A stretch of 48,882 bases of DNA from Acidobacteriota bacterium (GTDB lineage: Bacteria > Actinomycetota > Acidimicrobiia > Spongiisociales > ZC4RG35). The position numbers were made by a program, and so were the translations under genes. The notes beneath the pieces were generated by a model. The model made no database searches. It was not told where the DNA came from and saw nothing but the letters and a program-made list of their open reading frames with translations. Where the stretch lies: positions 1 to 48,882 of the forward strand of contig JACZUI010000001.1 in assembly GCA_022573225.1 (NCBI GenBank), written 5' to 3'. This document shows positions 16,048 to 23,628 of the stretch, one piece after another. The first letter of the stretch is position 1; every line of letters begins with the position of its first letter.

Positions 16048-16871
16048 CGCCCCTTCCATTCGGGGGGTCTCTTGCCTGTGAATGCCTGGTAGAACTCGGC
16101 GTGATCTTCGGTGGTCATCATCAGCGCCTGTGTGTAGGCCTCCAGCTCGATCGCCGAGGAAAGGTCCATGTCCAGTTCCCGGCCGAGCAGAACCTTGGTG
16201 ACCCCGTACGCCAGAGACGGCCCGTCTGCAATCTTTCTCGCGAGCGTCATGGCCTCTTCCATGAGCTGGTCGTCATCAACCACCCGATTGGCCAAACCAA
16301 CGGCCAGCGCCTGATCGGAGGTCACCTTGTCACCCAGCAGGAGCATTTCGGTTGCCCTCCCCAGCCCGACGACACGAGGGAGCAGGTATGCCGACCCCAT
16401 GTCGGCCCCGGCCAGACCGACCTTGGTGAACAGGAAGTGGAACGATCCGGAGGTCGCGACGATCCGGAGATCGGCCGCCAGGGCGATCACCGACCCGGCC
16501 CCGGCCGCCACACCGTTCACCGCGGCAATCACCGGCATCGGAACCCTGCGGATCCCCTCGACGACCGACCCGGTGAGACGGGCGAACTCGAGAAGACGTT
16601 TGGTGTCGGATTGCTGGAGGTCGCCGATGATGTCCTCCACATCCCCACCGGAGCAGAAACCCCGCCCTTCTCCGGTTATGACCAGCACGGACACGTCGTC
16701 GCGGTGCTCGATCTCAGTGAGCAGGTCCCGTAGATCGGCGTAGACGTCGTAGGTCAGGGCGTTGAGACGCTCTGGCCTGTTGAAGGTGACTGTTGCGACG
16801 CCGTTGGCGATCTCAAACCCGAAATGGTCCCACGACTCCGTGAAGCGCGCGGATGCTCGGAATGGGCTCAC
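16044..16871 (-). CDS. Enoyl-CoA hydratase/isomerase family protein
   Basis: The crotonase-fold product (275 residues from GTG 16871) has GVATVTFNRPERLNAL, the CoA-pocket and oxyanion segment GRGFCSGGDV, and PVIAAVNGVAAGAGSVIALAADLRI. The two glutamates of classical enoyl-CoA hydratase are not obvious. The first site reads near GAGSVIAL and the second reads VGLAGADMGS, where an aspartate is present. It may therefore be an isomerase or act on an unusual acyl-CoA. The frame remains open upstream to 17096, but that part looks non-coding. The chosen start lies right at a hairpin, so it is uncertain. It overlaps the RidA-like gene. Confidence 0.82.
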   Translation of the reverse strand: MSPFRASARFTESWDHFGFEIANGVATVTFNRPERLNALTYDVYADLRDLLTEIEHRDDVSVLVITGEGRGFCSGGDVEDIIGDLQQSDTKRLLEFARLTGSVVEGIRRVPMPVIAAVNGVAAGAGSVIALAADLRIVATSGSFHFLFTKVGLAGADMGSAYLLPRVVGLGRATEMLLLGDKVTSDQALAVGLANRVVDDDQLMEEAMTLARKIADGPSLAYGVTKVLLGRELDMDLSSAIELEAYTQALMMTTEDHAEFYQAFTGKRPPEWKGR

Positions 16872-16898
16872 GACGCCGGAGGGTAACCCCCGGCGTCG
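16871..16898. promoter_or_regulatory. Perfect 9-bp inverted repeat at the start of the crotonase gene
   Basis: CGACGCCGG (16871-16879) is exactly complementary to CCGGCGTCG (16890-16898). The ten-base loop AGGGTAACCC can itself pair AGGG/CCC, extending the stem. The left arm touches the chosen GTG. It could be a repressor site or an RNA hairpin that limits translation of the crotonase gene. There is no T-tract, so it is not a standard terminator. Confidence 0.5.
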
Positions 16899-17048
16899 CA
16901 TCGAACGGGCCGCGACGGCTTCTCGATCTGGAGCTCTGAGATACCAAGCGTGATCCAACCCCCTCAGGTAGTTCCCTCCGGCATGTCGGACCGGGGATAG
17001 GGGCTCTGAGAGAGGCAGAAATCCTGGGTTGGGGGTAACTTCAGATCT

Positions 17049-17435
17049 ATGGAACCAACTCTCGATCAGGTAAGAGAAGAACTTGCCGGCATCCACGACG
17101 AGTTGATCGAGATTCCGAAGGACGCTTTTGGCCGGCGAGCTGAGCTCAAAAGTCGGCAGAACGAGCTACGGCAGCTGTCCCATCATCTCGCGGAAGGCAC
17201 CGGGATGCGCGACCCGGCCGTCTTGAGAGCCGCCTTCGACCGACTCCAACAGCTTCGTGATCAGGTGCTTGCCACACATCTCAAACCCCAGGCGACTGCC
17301 ACCGGGTTCGCCGGGGTCGAAACCGACTTCACCCTGCTGGTCAACAGAGCCATAGATGAAGGCGCAGGACTCAAAGAGATCGAGTCGCAGCTGGAAGAGA
17401 CCCTGAAGCAGCTGAGGTCGTCTCAACAACGATGA
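17049..17435 (+). CDS. Small coiled-coil protein of unknown function
   Basis: The 128-residue cytoplasmic product is predicted to be almost entirely helical. It is charged, with heptad-like leucines in VREELAGIHDELIEI, ELKSRQNELRQLSHHL and IESQLEETLKQLRSS. It has no cysteines, signal or membrane segment. Its stop overlaps the acyl-CoA dehydrogenase start (ATGA), so the two proteins are made together. I do not recognise a family. A partner or scaffold for the dehydrogenase is only an inference from the gene overlap. Confidence 0.72.
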   Translation: MEPTLDQVREELAGIHDELIEIPKDAFGRRAELKSRQNELRQLSHHLAEGTGMRDPAVLRAAFDRLQQLRDQVLATHLKPQATATGFAGVETDFTLLVNRAIDEGAGLKEIESQLEETLKQLRSSQQR

Positions 17436-18538
17436 ACCGTCACGACCTGGTCGAAGAGGCCGAGCGGATTGGCCTGGGCCTGGTCCCGGTCGCTGAAGAA
17501 GGCCCGCCAGGGAGAATCAATCGGGAGTTGGTCACGGCTCTCGCGGAGCACGACCTCTTCAACAGGTTGTTCAACACCGATGGCGTCACGGCCACGGAGT
17601 TGTGCGCGATCAGGCAGGGCTTGGCAAGAGTCAACACCGAAGCAGAAACCGCCTTCGCGGTTCAGGGTCTCGGTGCGATCCCGATCCACCTGGCCGGATC
17701 AGAGGCCATTCGGGACCAGTGGATCCCGAAGATACGAACCGGCGAGGCGGCGGCCGGATTCGCCCTCACCGAGCCTGGAGCCGGTTCGGATGCCGCTGCA
17801 TTGTCGACGGCCGCCGAGCCCGATGGAGACGGATACCGGATCACCGGAGAAAAGACGTACATCTCGAATGCACCGGAGGCCGACATCTACACCGTCTTCG
17901 CCAGGACGACGCCCGACGCCGGGGCCCGAGGAGTCACTGCCTTCGCCATCCCTCGGGATTCCCAAGGCCTGAGCGGCGAACCCATCGAGATGATCTCGTC
18001 GCATCCTCTGGGTCGTCTCATCTTCGACGGGGTCTTCGTTGACAGCAGCCAGGTTCTCGGCGAGGTAGATCACGGTTTTCGAGTGGCTATGGAGACTCTC
18101 GACCTCTTCCGACCGAGCGTCGGCGCCTTCGCTCTGGGGATGGCCGAATCCGCACTTCGGATCGCGGTTGCCCACGCCACCACCAGATCGGCCTTCGGAA
18201 CCACCATCTCCGACTTCCAGGGTGTCTCCCATCAGATCGCAAATGTGCGGATCGCCATCGAATCGTCGGAACATCTGATCTATTCCGCCGCAGAAGCCCA
18301 TGATTCCGGGGACCGCGAAAGCCTCACCGGCAAGGCGGCAATGGCCAAGGTCCATGCCACCGAGACGGCCCAGGAGGCGGTTGACGTCGCCATCCAGGTG
18401 CTCGGGGCGAGAGGCCTCGAAGCCGATTCGTTGTTGTCGCACCTCTACGTGGAAGTGAGGGCGCCGCGGATCTATGAGGGAACCTCAGAGATTCAGCGCA
18501 ACATCATCGCCAGGGAGCTGTTCGCCGAGCGCATCTAA
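17432..18538 (+). CDS. Acyl-CoA dehydrogenase
   Basis: This is a FAD-dependent alpha,beta-dehydrogenase of acyl-CoA thioesters. The 368-residue product has FALTEPGAGSDAAALST (flavin/substrate loop), GEKTYISNAPEAD, and the C-terminal YEGTSEIQRNIIARELF, in which Glu349 is the expected catalytic base. It starts inside the coiled-coil gene stop and is divergent from the crotonase-fold gene, so the locus could provide two successive beta-oxidation-type steps. Electron transfer flavoprotein genes are not in the window. Chain-length preference cannot be read. Confidence 0.94.
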   Translation: MNRHDLVEEAERIGLGLVPVAEEGPPGRINRELVTALAEHDLFNRLFNTDGVTATELCAIRQGLARVNTEAETAFAVQGLGAIPIHLAGSEAIRDQWIPKIRTGEAAAGFALTEPGAGSDAAALSTAAEPDGDGYRITGEKTYISNAPEADIYTVFARTTPDAGARGVTAFAIPRDSQGLSGEPIEMISSHPLGRLIFDGVFVDSSQVLGEVDHGFRVAMETLDLFRPSVGAFALGMAESALRIAVAHATTRSAFGTTISDFQGVSHQIANVRIAIESSEHLIYSAAEAHDSGDRESLTGKAAMAKVHATETAQEAVDVAIQVLGARGLEADSLLSHLYVEVRAPRIYEGTSEIQRNIIARELFAERI

Positions 18539-18587
18539 CAAGCGTGTGCAAGTCCCGGGGTATAGCACCGGGATCTACACACGCTTG
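18539..18587. terminator. Large intergenic palindrome between convergent genes
   Basis: CAAGCGTGTG (18539-18548) pairs perfectly with CACACGCTTG (18578-18587). Inside, TCCCGG pairs with CCGGGA around the loop GGTATAGCA, with one small internal loop. It lies between the acyl-CoA dehydrogenase stop and the convergent CoA-binding gene stop, so a bidirectional terminator is the simplest role. It lacks a T-tract on either strand. Confidence 0.6.
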
Positions 18588-18590
18588 GGG

Positions 18591-18989
18591 CTAAACGGCG
18601 GCCGTCCGGGCCCGGACCATCACACACGCCTCAGCCAGCCAGGTGAACCCGCCCTCTTCCAGAGCATCTCGCAATTCCGTCGAGAAGGCTCCTGGCTGAA
18701 TCCAGATGTTGTCGATTCCCGCCCGGGCACTGTCCTCCAGCACGTCCAAGCCCCGCCTCGCCGGAACCACCAGAACCACGATGGTCGGCTTCTCCGGGAT
18801 GTCCGCCACGGTTTTCCAACACGAATCCCCATCTACGGAGTCCCGGTACGGATTGACCGCGAAGACGGGGAAACCCTTGCTCTTCATGTCCCGGTAGATG
18901 ATTCCGCCGTACTTGGTGGGATGGTCGGTTGCGCCAACGATTGCCAGCGAGGTCCCCGGCTCGTTGAGAAGCGATGTGAGGTCGGTCAT
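18591..18989 (-). CDS. CoA-binding domain protein (YccU-like)
   Basis: The 132-residue protein is a single Rossmann-type CoA-binding domain. SLAIVGATDHPTKYGGIIY is the nucleotide loop; GFPVFAVNPYRDSV, PTIVVLVVPARRGLDVLEDS and IWIQPGAFSTEL complete the fold seen in YccU and in the N-terminal part of ADP-forming acyl-CoA synthetases. No catalytic domain is attached. It faces the acyl-CoA dehydrogenase across a palindrome. Its role is unknown; a regulatory or CoA-buffering function is common speculation for the family. Confidence 0.85.
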   Translation of the reverse strand: MTDLTSLLNEPGTSLAIVGATDHPTKYGGIIYRDMKSKGFPVFAVNPYRDSVDGDSCWKTVADIPEKPTIVVLVVPARRGLDVLEDSARAGIDNIWIQPGAFSTELRDALEEGGFTWLAEACVMVRARTAAV

Positions 18990-19046
18990 GGTTGATATAA
19001 CGGTATCGGTCGGGAAAGGCTTCCACGACTCTCAGCCGGAACCTCG

Positions 19047-19298
19047 TCAGCTTCCTTGCGCGTATCGGGCTGCTGTTTCACCGAGCATCTCGTCTAAGTC
19101 AGCCGTTGGAAACCTATACCTGGCTGCGTTCTCGATCGCGGCCAGCCTCGCAGCGATCTCACTAGGAGCCGGGCTGTCCCGGGCTTGCCGCAGAGCAGAG
19201 CGGACCCACTCTGAGATCGTCTGGCCTGCAGCCTGGGACGCCTCTCTGATCTCCTCGAATTCGTAGCTAGACACCACAACCTGGAGACGCTTGCTCAT
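19047..19298 (-). CDS. Orphan VapB-like ribbon-helix-helix antitoxin
   Basis: The 83-residue product begins KRLQVVVSSYEFEEIREAS and continues GQTISEWVRSALRQAR, the strand-helix-helix pattern of VapB/CopG DNA-binding antitoxins. The C-terminal FPTADLDEMLGE resembles the toxin-wrapping tail of VapB proteins (DIDEML). No PIN-domain or other toxin gene lies downstream, where the CoA-binding gene begins after 57 bases. The ATG at 19298 is the natural start. It is divergent from hutH, so it could bind that 51-base spacer. It is either a solitary regulator or a relic of a toxin-antitoxin pair. Confidence 0.72.
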   Translation of the reverse strand: MSKRLQVVVSSYEFEEIREASQAAGQTISEWVRSALRQARDSPAPSEIAARLAAIENAARYRFPTADLDEMLGETAARYAQGS

Positions 19299-19349
19299 GG
19301 CATAGGTATGACTGACCGGGCAATGGCTGGTCAATGAGGTGGCACTACC

Positions 19350-20864
19350 GTGTCGCCGGTGAAACAGGTCATTGTTGACGGCAGCCCGATCACCCCTCAG
19401 GACGTCGTAGAAGTAGCTAGAAGACAAGCAAAGGCTGTCCCTGGGGACAACCTCGCCTCCTCGATGGGACCCGCCCGCCAGGTAGTGGTGGATGCCGTGG
19501 CCTCCGACGATGTGGTCTACGGCATCACGACCGGGTTCGGTGCTCTCGCCTCGACCCACATCGGACAGGATGAGGTCGAAGCCCTCCAGTACAACCTGAT
19601 CCGCTCCCACGCCTCGGGGGTCGGCGACCCTCTCGAAGGCGAGCTTGTTCGGGCAATTCTCCTGCTCCGGGCCCGCACACTGGCCCAGGGCCACAGCGGA
19701 GTCAGGCCGGTCATCGTCGAGAAGCTCCTCGAGATGCTCGACCGGGACATCCTCCCCGTCGTCCCCTCCCAGGGATCGGTCGGTGCCTCGGGAGATCTGG
19801 CGCCCTTTGCCCACATAGCCCTCGCGGTGATCGGGGAAGGCAAGGTCCGAATCGATGGAAAGACCCTTCCCACATCAGAGTCCGACCTGGAGCCCATTCA
19901 GCTCGAAGCCAAGGAGGGCCTCTCCCTCCTCAACGGCACCGAGGGGATGGCTGCGATGGGAGCTCTCACCCTCGACGCGGCCAGGAGGCTCGTGGTCGCC
20001 GCCGATGTCGCCTGCGCCCTGACCGTCGAAGCCATGACCGGAAGCTCTCGTCCCTTCCGATCCGAGGTGCACGCCCTCCGTCCCCATCCCGGCCAGATCG
20101 CATCCGCAGCCCGAATCGCCGGACTCCTAGACGGGAGCGGGATTGGCGCCAGCCATGCCGACGACTTCGACCATGCGGTTCAGGACGCATACTCACTCCG
20201 CTGCGCCCCCCAAGTCCATGGCGCCGTGTCCGACACTCTGGATCACATGGAGGGAGTGCTGGTCCGGGAAATGGGATCGGTAGTCGACAATCCGATCGTG
20301 TTCCCGGAGACCGGTGAGGTGATCTCGGCTGGAAATTTTCACGGTCAGCCGCTGGCCTTCGTCCTCGACTTCGCCTCGATCGCAGTTTCCGAGCTTGGCT
20401 CTATCTCGGAGCGAAGGACCGACCGCATTCTCGACCCGAGACGTTCCCGTGGGCTTCCCCCGTTCCTCGCCGTCGATTCGGGGATCAATTCTGGATACAT
20501 GATTTCCCAGTACGTCCAGGCTGCACTCGTGGCCGAGAGCAAGGTGCTCACCCACCCGGCATCGGTGGACTCGATTACCACCTCCGGCAACCAGGAAGAC
20601 CATGTCTCAATGGGTTGGGGCGCCGGAAAGAAGCTGTTCCCCATTCTCGACAACACCCGTCGCGTGATCGCCATTGAGATCTTGTGTGCGGTCCAGGGAC
20701 TTGAATTCCGCAAGCCTCACCAGCCGGCGCCAGGCACAGCATCCGTGGCCAGTCTGATCCGCGAACACGTTCCGCCACTGACGAAGGATCGATCGCTTTC
20801 GGACGAGATTGAGATCGTCGCCAGGTTGATCGGCGACGGATCAGTGGCCGCGGCGATCGGGTAA
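19350..20864 (+). CDS. hutH: Histidine ammonia-lyase
   Basis: HutH removes ammonia from L-histidine to give urocanate. The 504-residue product has VYGITTGFG (56-64, catalytic Tyr57), and GSVGASGDLAPF, whose Ala146-Ser147-Gly148 cyclise to the MIO cofactor. It also has LLNGTEGMAAMGA and HPASVDSITTSGNQEDHVSM. The GTG at 19350 has GAGGTGG seven bases upstream. The stop codon shares a base with the hutI ATG (TAATG). Urocanase (hutU) is not in the window, so the pathway must be completed elsewhere. Confidence 0.96.
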   Translation: MSPVKQVIVDGSPITPQDVVEVARRQAKAVPGDNLASSMGPARQVVVDAVASDDVVYGITTGFGALASTHIGQDEVEALQYNLIRSHASGVGDPLEGELVRAILLLRARTLAQGHSGVRPVIVEKLLEMLDRDILPVVPSQGSVGASGDLAPFAHIALAVIGEGKVRIDGKTLPTSESDLEPIQLEAKEGLSLLNGTEGMAAMGALTLDAARRLVVAADVACALTVEAMTGSSRPFRSEVHALRPHPGQIASAARIAGLLDGSGIGASHADDFDHAVQDAYSLRCAPQVHGAVSDTLDHMEGVLVREMGSVVDNPIVFPETGEVISAGNFHGQPLAFVLDFASIAVSELGSISERRTDRILDPRRSRGLPPFLAVDSGINSGYMISQYVQAALVAESKVLTHPASVDSITTSGNQEDHVSMGWGAGKKLFPILDNTRRVIAIEILCAVQGLEFRKPHQPAPGTASVASLIREHVPPLTKDRSLSDEIEIVARLIGDGSVAAAIG

Positions 20865-22054
20865 TGGGCGACCTGCTGCTCACCGGAATCGGTCATCTCA
20901 CTACCAACACGGGGGATCCGGTCTCCGATGCGGCAGTCGCCATCGAGAGCGGCACGATCACCTATGCAGGGCCCGCCAGGGATGCACCAAGCCAGGGCGA
21001 AGCAGACAGAATCGACTGTGAAGACCGCTGCGTAATCCCCGGATTCGTCGACGCCCACACCCACCTCGTCTTTGCCGGCGACCGGTCCGACGAGTTTGCC
21101 CGGAAGATGAGTGGTGCCAGTTATCAAGAGATCGCTGCTTCCGGCGGGGGGATTCATTCGACAGTCGGCGCCACCCGCGCCGCCACCGAGGAGGAGCTGT
21201 TCGTCGATGCGGCAGCCCGGGCCCGGCGGATGATTGCCGCAGGGACCACGACCCTCGAGATCAAGTCGGGATATGGGCTCGATCTGGAAGCCGAGATCCG
21301 GCTGCTCAGGGTGGCACAACGAATCGGGGAGGAATTCCCCATAACGGTCAAGACGACCTTCCTCGGAGCCCATTCGGTGCCGCCCGAGTTCAAACAGCAC
21401 CGCGAGGGTTACATCCAGGTGTTGATCGACGACATGATCCCCGCCGTCGCTCCCCTGGCCGACTACTGCGATGTCTTTGTCGAGGAGGGGGTTTTCTCGG
21501 TGGATGAGGGGCGACGAATCCTCGTCGCCGCCGCCGACCACAACCTTGGGGCGAGAGTTCATGCCGAGCAATTGGGTCACTCCGGAGGTGCGATGCTGGC
21601 CGCCGAACTAGGAGCCGTGTCGGCCGATCATCTTGACCACGCCACTAGCGACGATGCCGATGCCCTGGCCGAGGCCGGAGTCGCTGCGGTCCTGGTTCCA
21701 GGGGCTTCCTACAACCTGCGATCGCCCCAGGCGCCCGGACCGATGCTCTGGGACGCCGGGTGCACGGTCGCCCTGGCCACCGACTGCAATCCGGGGACCT
21801 CCTATTTCGAATCCATGGCCCTGGTGATCAGCCTGGCGGTGGTGCAGATGGGGCTGACGGCGGAGCAGGCAATCTGGTCGGCGACTCGCGGCGGTGCACT
21901 GTCGTTGGGTCTCGATGATCGTGGACTGATCGAGATCGGGTCGGTCGGGGATCTCGTGGTCCTTGATGCCCCTACTCCCAATCACATTCCTTATCGGCCG
22001 GCCACCAACCTGGTGTGGAAGACCGTGAAGAGCGGTCAGGTCATGGCCGTTTAG
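20864..22054 (+). CDS. hutI: Imidazolonepropionase
   Basis: HutI hydrolyses imidazolone-5-propionate to N-formimino-glutamate, the third step of histidine breakdown. The 396-residue amidohydrolase has the metal motif DAHTHLVFAGDRSDEF (His65, His67), EIKSGYGLDLEAE for substrate binding, ARVHAEQLGHSGG, and ALATDCNPGTS carrying the metal Asp. It begins at the last base of the hutH stop, so translational coupling is expected. Its end is followed by a hairpin. Confidence 0.96.
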   Translation: MGDLLLTGIGHLTTNTGDPVSDAAVAIESGTITYAGPARDAPSQGEADRIDCEDRCVIPGFVDAHTHLVFAGDRSDEFARKMSGASYQEIAASGGGIHSTVGATRAATEEELFVDAAARARRMIAAGTTTLEIKSGYGLDLEAEIRLLRVAQRIGEEFPITVKTTFLGAHSVPPEFKQHREGYIQVLIDDMIPAVAPLADYCDVFVEEGVFSVDEGRRILVAAADHNLGARVHAEQLGHSGGAMLAAELGAVSADHLDHATSDDADALAEAGVAAVLVPGASYNLRSPQAPGPMLWDAGCTVALATDCNPGTSYFESMALVISLAVVQMGLTAEQAIWSATRGGALSLGLDDRGLIEIGSVGDLVVLDAPTPNHIPYRPATNLVWKTVKSGQVMAV

Positions 22055-22059
22055 ACCAC

Positions 22060-22103
22060 TCTGGGCGCATTCTTTCTGGCCCTTCAAAAGAAATCCGCCC
22101 AGA
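22060..22103 (+). terminator. Hairpin after hutI
   Basis: TCTGGGCG (22060-22067) pairs exactly with CGCCCAGA (22096-22103). The 28-base loop contains TTCTTT and AAAGAA stretches that can extend the stem. It starts six bases after the hutI stop and ends just before the start region of the broken PIN gene. It may terminate the hut transcript, though no T-tract follows. Confidence 0.5.
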
Positions 22104-22115
22104 AGGGGTGGAAAG

Positions 22116-22521
22116 TTGGCGGCGCATGTGATCGATGCATCGGTTCTGATTCCAGCACTTCTCGACTTCCCGGCGTTGTCGGACGAGACCCGGACTCGTT
22201 CTGGGCACAATGGACTCGGACCGCTTCGCAACGCCCCACCTGGTGGACCTCGAGGTGATCCACGCCTTCCGACGTCTGGTTCGGGCCCGACGGATCAGTG
22301 AACGGATAGCCGCCGGTGGCCTCTCGGACCTAATGGGACTGAGGCTCGATCGGTATCCCCATGACCTTCTCCTCCCCCGGATCTGGGAGCTACGTCCTCA
22401 TCTGTCCGCCAACGACGCCGCCTATCTCGCCCTCGCCGAGACCCCCGAAGTGCCACTCGTCACCCGTGATCGAGCCATGGCTGTCTCGGAAACAACGGCT
22501 CGGGTCGTCGTCATCGACTGA
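22116..22521 (+). pseudogene. Frameshifted PIN-domain (VapC-type) toxin
   Basis: The first frame (from TTG 22116 or GTG 22128) encodes VIDASVLIPALLD, the N-terminal PIN motif with its metal Asp, but then drifts into unrelated sequence and stops at 22301. The +1 frame from about 22198 encodes MDSDRFATPHLVDLEVIHAF, then RRLVRARRIS, LLPRIWELRPHLSANDAAYLA and VPLVTRDRAMA, the rest of a PIN ribonuclease with its acidic residues. Joining the frames near 22190-22210 gives an ordinary VapC of about 134 residues. An extra base (or sequencing error) in that interval explains it. No antitoxin gene adjoins it. Confidence 0.8.
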
Positions 22522-22578
22522 CTCCGACATCCCGGTGCGGCGCCTGATTTAATGGGCGCCCCGTCACGGAGTCACAAA

Positions 22579-23628
22579 ATGGACAAGGCCAAAGTCGAAT
22601 CGTTCCTCGACCAATTCATCGGGTTCGCCGCCGGGGCCACCACCATTGGCCTGCTGGCAGTGGCCGACCGTACCGGCCTGTCCACTTATCTCGGCGAGCA
22701 TGGCGGTGGAACTTCCCAGGAGATCGCTGAGGGCGCAAACCTCGACGAGCGATACGTCCGCGAAATCCTCTCCGGTCTCGCCGCCGCGGACATCGTTGAC
22801 TACGACCCTGAGACGGGGAGTTTCGACCTACCGCCCGAACACGCCCTTTTCCTCGCCAGTGAGCTGAGCCCATACTTCATGGGCGGGTGGTTCGACATGA
22901 TCCCCGCCACCATGTCTCAGATCGACGGCGTCGCTGCCGCAGCCAAGGACGGTGGTGGAGTCGGCTTCGAGGAGTTCGGGCCTTTGATGATCCGGGGAAT
23001 TGATCGAGGCAACTCGCCTTCGTATCTGGTGTTTCTCACCTCGAAGTGGCTGCCGGGGGTGCCGGAGCTACAGGAACGTCTCGAAGCAGGGATCCGGATC
23101 GCAGACGTCGGTTGTGGTTCTGGAACAGCGGCGATGCTGATGGCAGAGGCATATCCCAAGAGCCATGTCACCGGATTCGACGTGTCTGGGGACTCGATCG
23201 CCACTGCCCGGCGCCGAGTCGGAGATCTGAGCAATGTCGAGTTCCACGGATACACCGTCGAGGACATCCCCATCGATCCTCCATTCGATCTGATCACCAC
23301 CTTCGACGTGATCCACGACCTGGTTGATCCCCTAGCCGGGCTGAAACAGATCAGGGAGGCGCTGGCACCCGACGGCGTCTATCTGATGATGGAACCGAAC
23401 GCCAGCTCCAACCTCGAAGACAACCTCAACCCTCGCGGCGCCCTTCTCTACGGAGTTTCGACGCTCCATTGCATGACCCAATCGCTGGCTCACGGCGGCA
23501 CCGGTCTCGGAGCGGCATGGGGACGTCAGTTGGCGGAGAGGTACGCCGCCGACGCCGGCTTCTCCTCATTCACCCCACTCGAGGAGATATCCAACCGGTT
23601 CTCCTCCTTCTATCTCCTCAAGCCCTGA
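22579..23628 (+). CDS. SAM-dependent methyltransferase with N-terminal winged helix
   Basis: The 349-residue product has an N-terminal winged-helix-like dimerisation region (TTIGLLAVADRTGLSTYLGE, then SQEIAEGANLDERYVREIL) and a class I methyltransferase domain. Motif I is ADVGCGSGTA near residues 175-184, the acidic SAM ribose contact is in VTGFDVSG, and FDLITTFDVIHDLVDP is motif IV. It resembles mycobacterial Rv2258c-type methyltransferases. The ATG at 22579 has ACGGAG seven bases upstream; ATG 22552 lacks this. Its last 11 bases overlap the convergent VanY-like gene. The acceptor is unknown. Confidence 0.88.
   Translation: MDKAKVESFLDQFIGFAAGATTIGLLAVADRTGLSTYLGEHGGGTSQEIAEGANLDERYVREILSGLAAADIVDYDPETGSFDLPPEHALFLASELSPYFMGGWFDMIPATMSQIDGVAAAAKDGGGVGFEEFGPLMIRGIDRGNSPSYLVFLTSKWLPGVPELQERLEAGIRIADVGCGSGTAAMLMAEAYPKSHVTGFDVSGDSIATARRRVGDLSNVEFHGYTVEDIPIDPPFDLITTFDVIHDLVDPLAGLKQIREALAPDGVYLMMEPNASSNLEDNLNPRGALLYGVSTLHCMTQSLAHGGTGLGAAWGRQLAERYAADAGFSSFTPLEEISNRFSSFYLLKP

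Noticed and set aside
16872-17096. N-terminal extension of the crotonase frame
   Set aside because: About 75 residues with no crotonase homology, covering the divergent promoter region and the hairpin.
20717-21580. 287-codon minus-strand frame
   Set aside because: Antisense to hutH and hutI, both secure.
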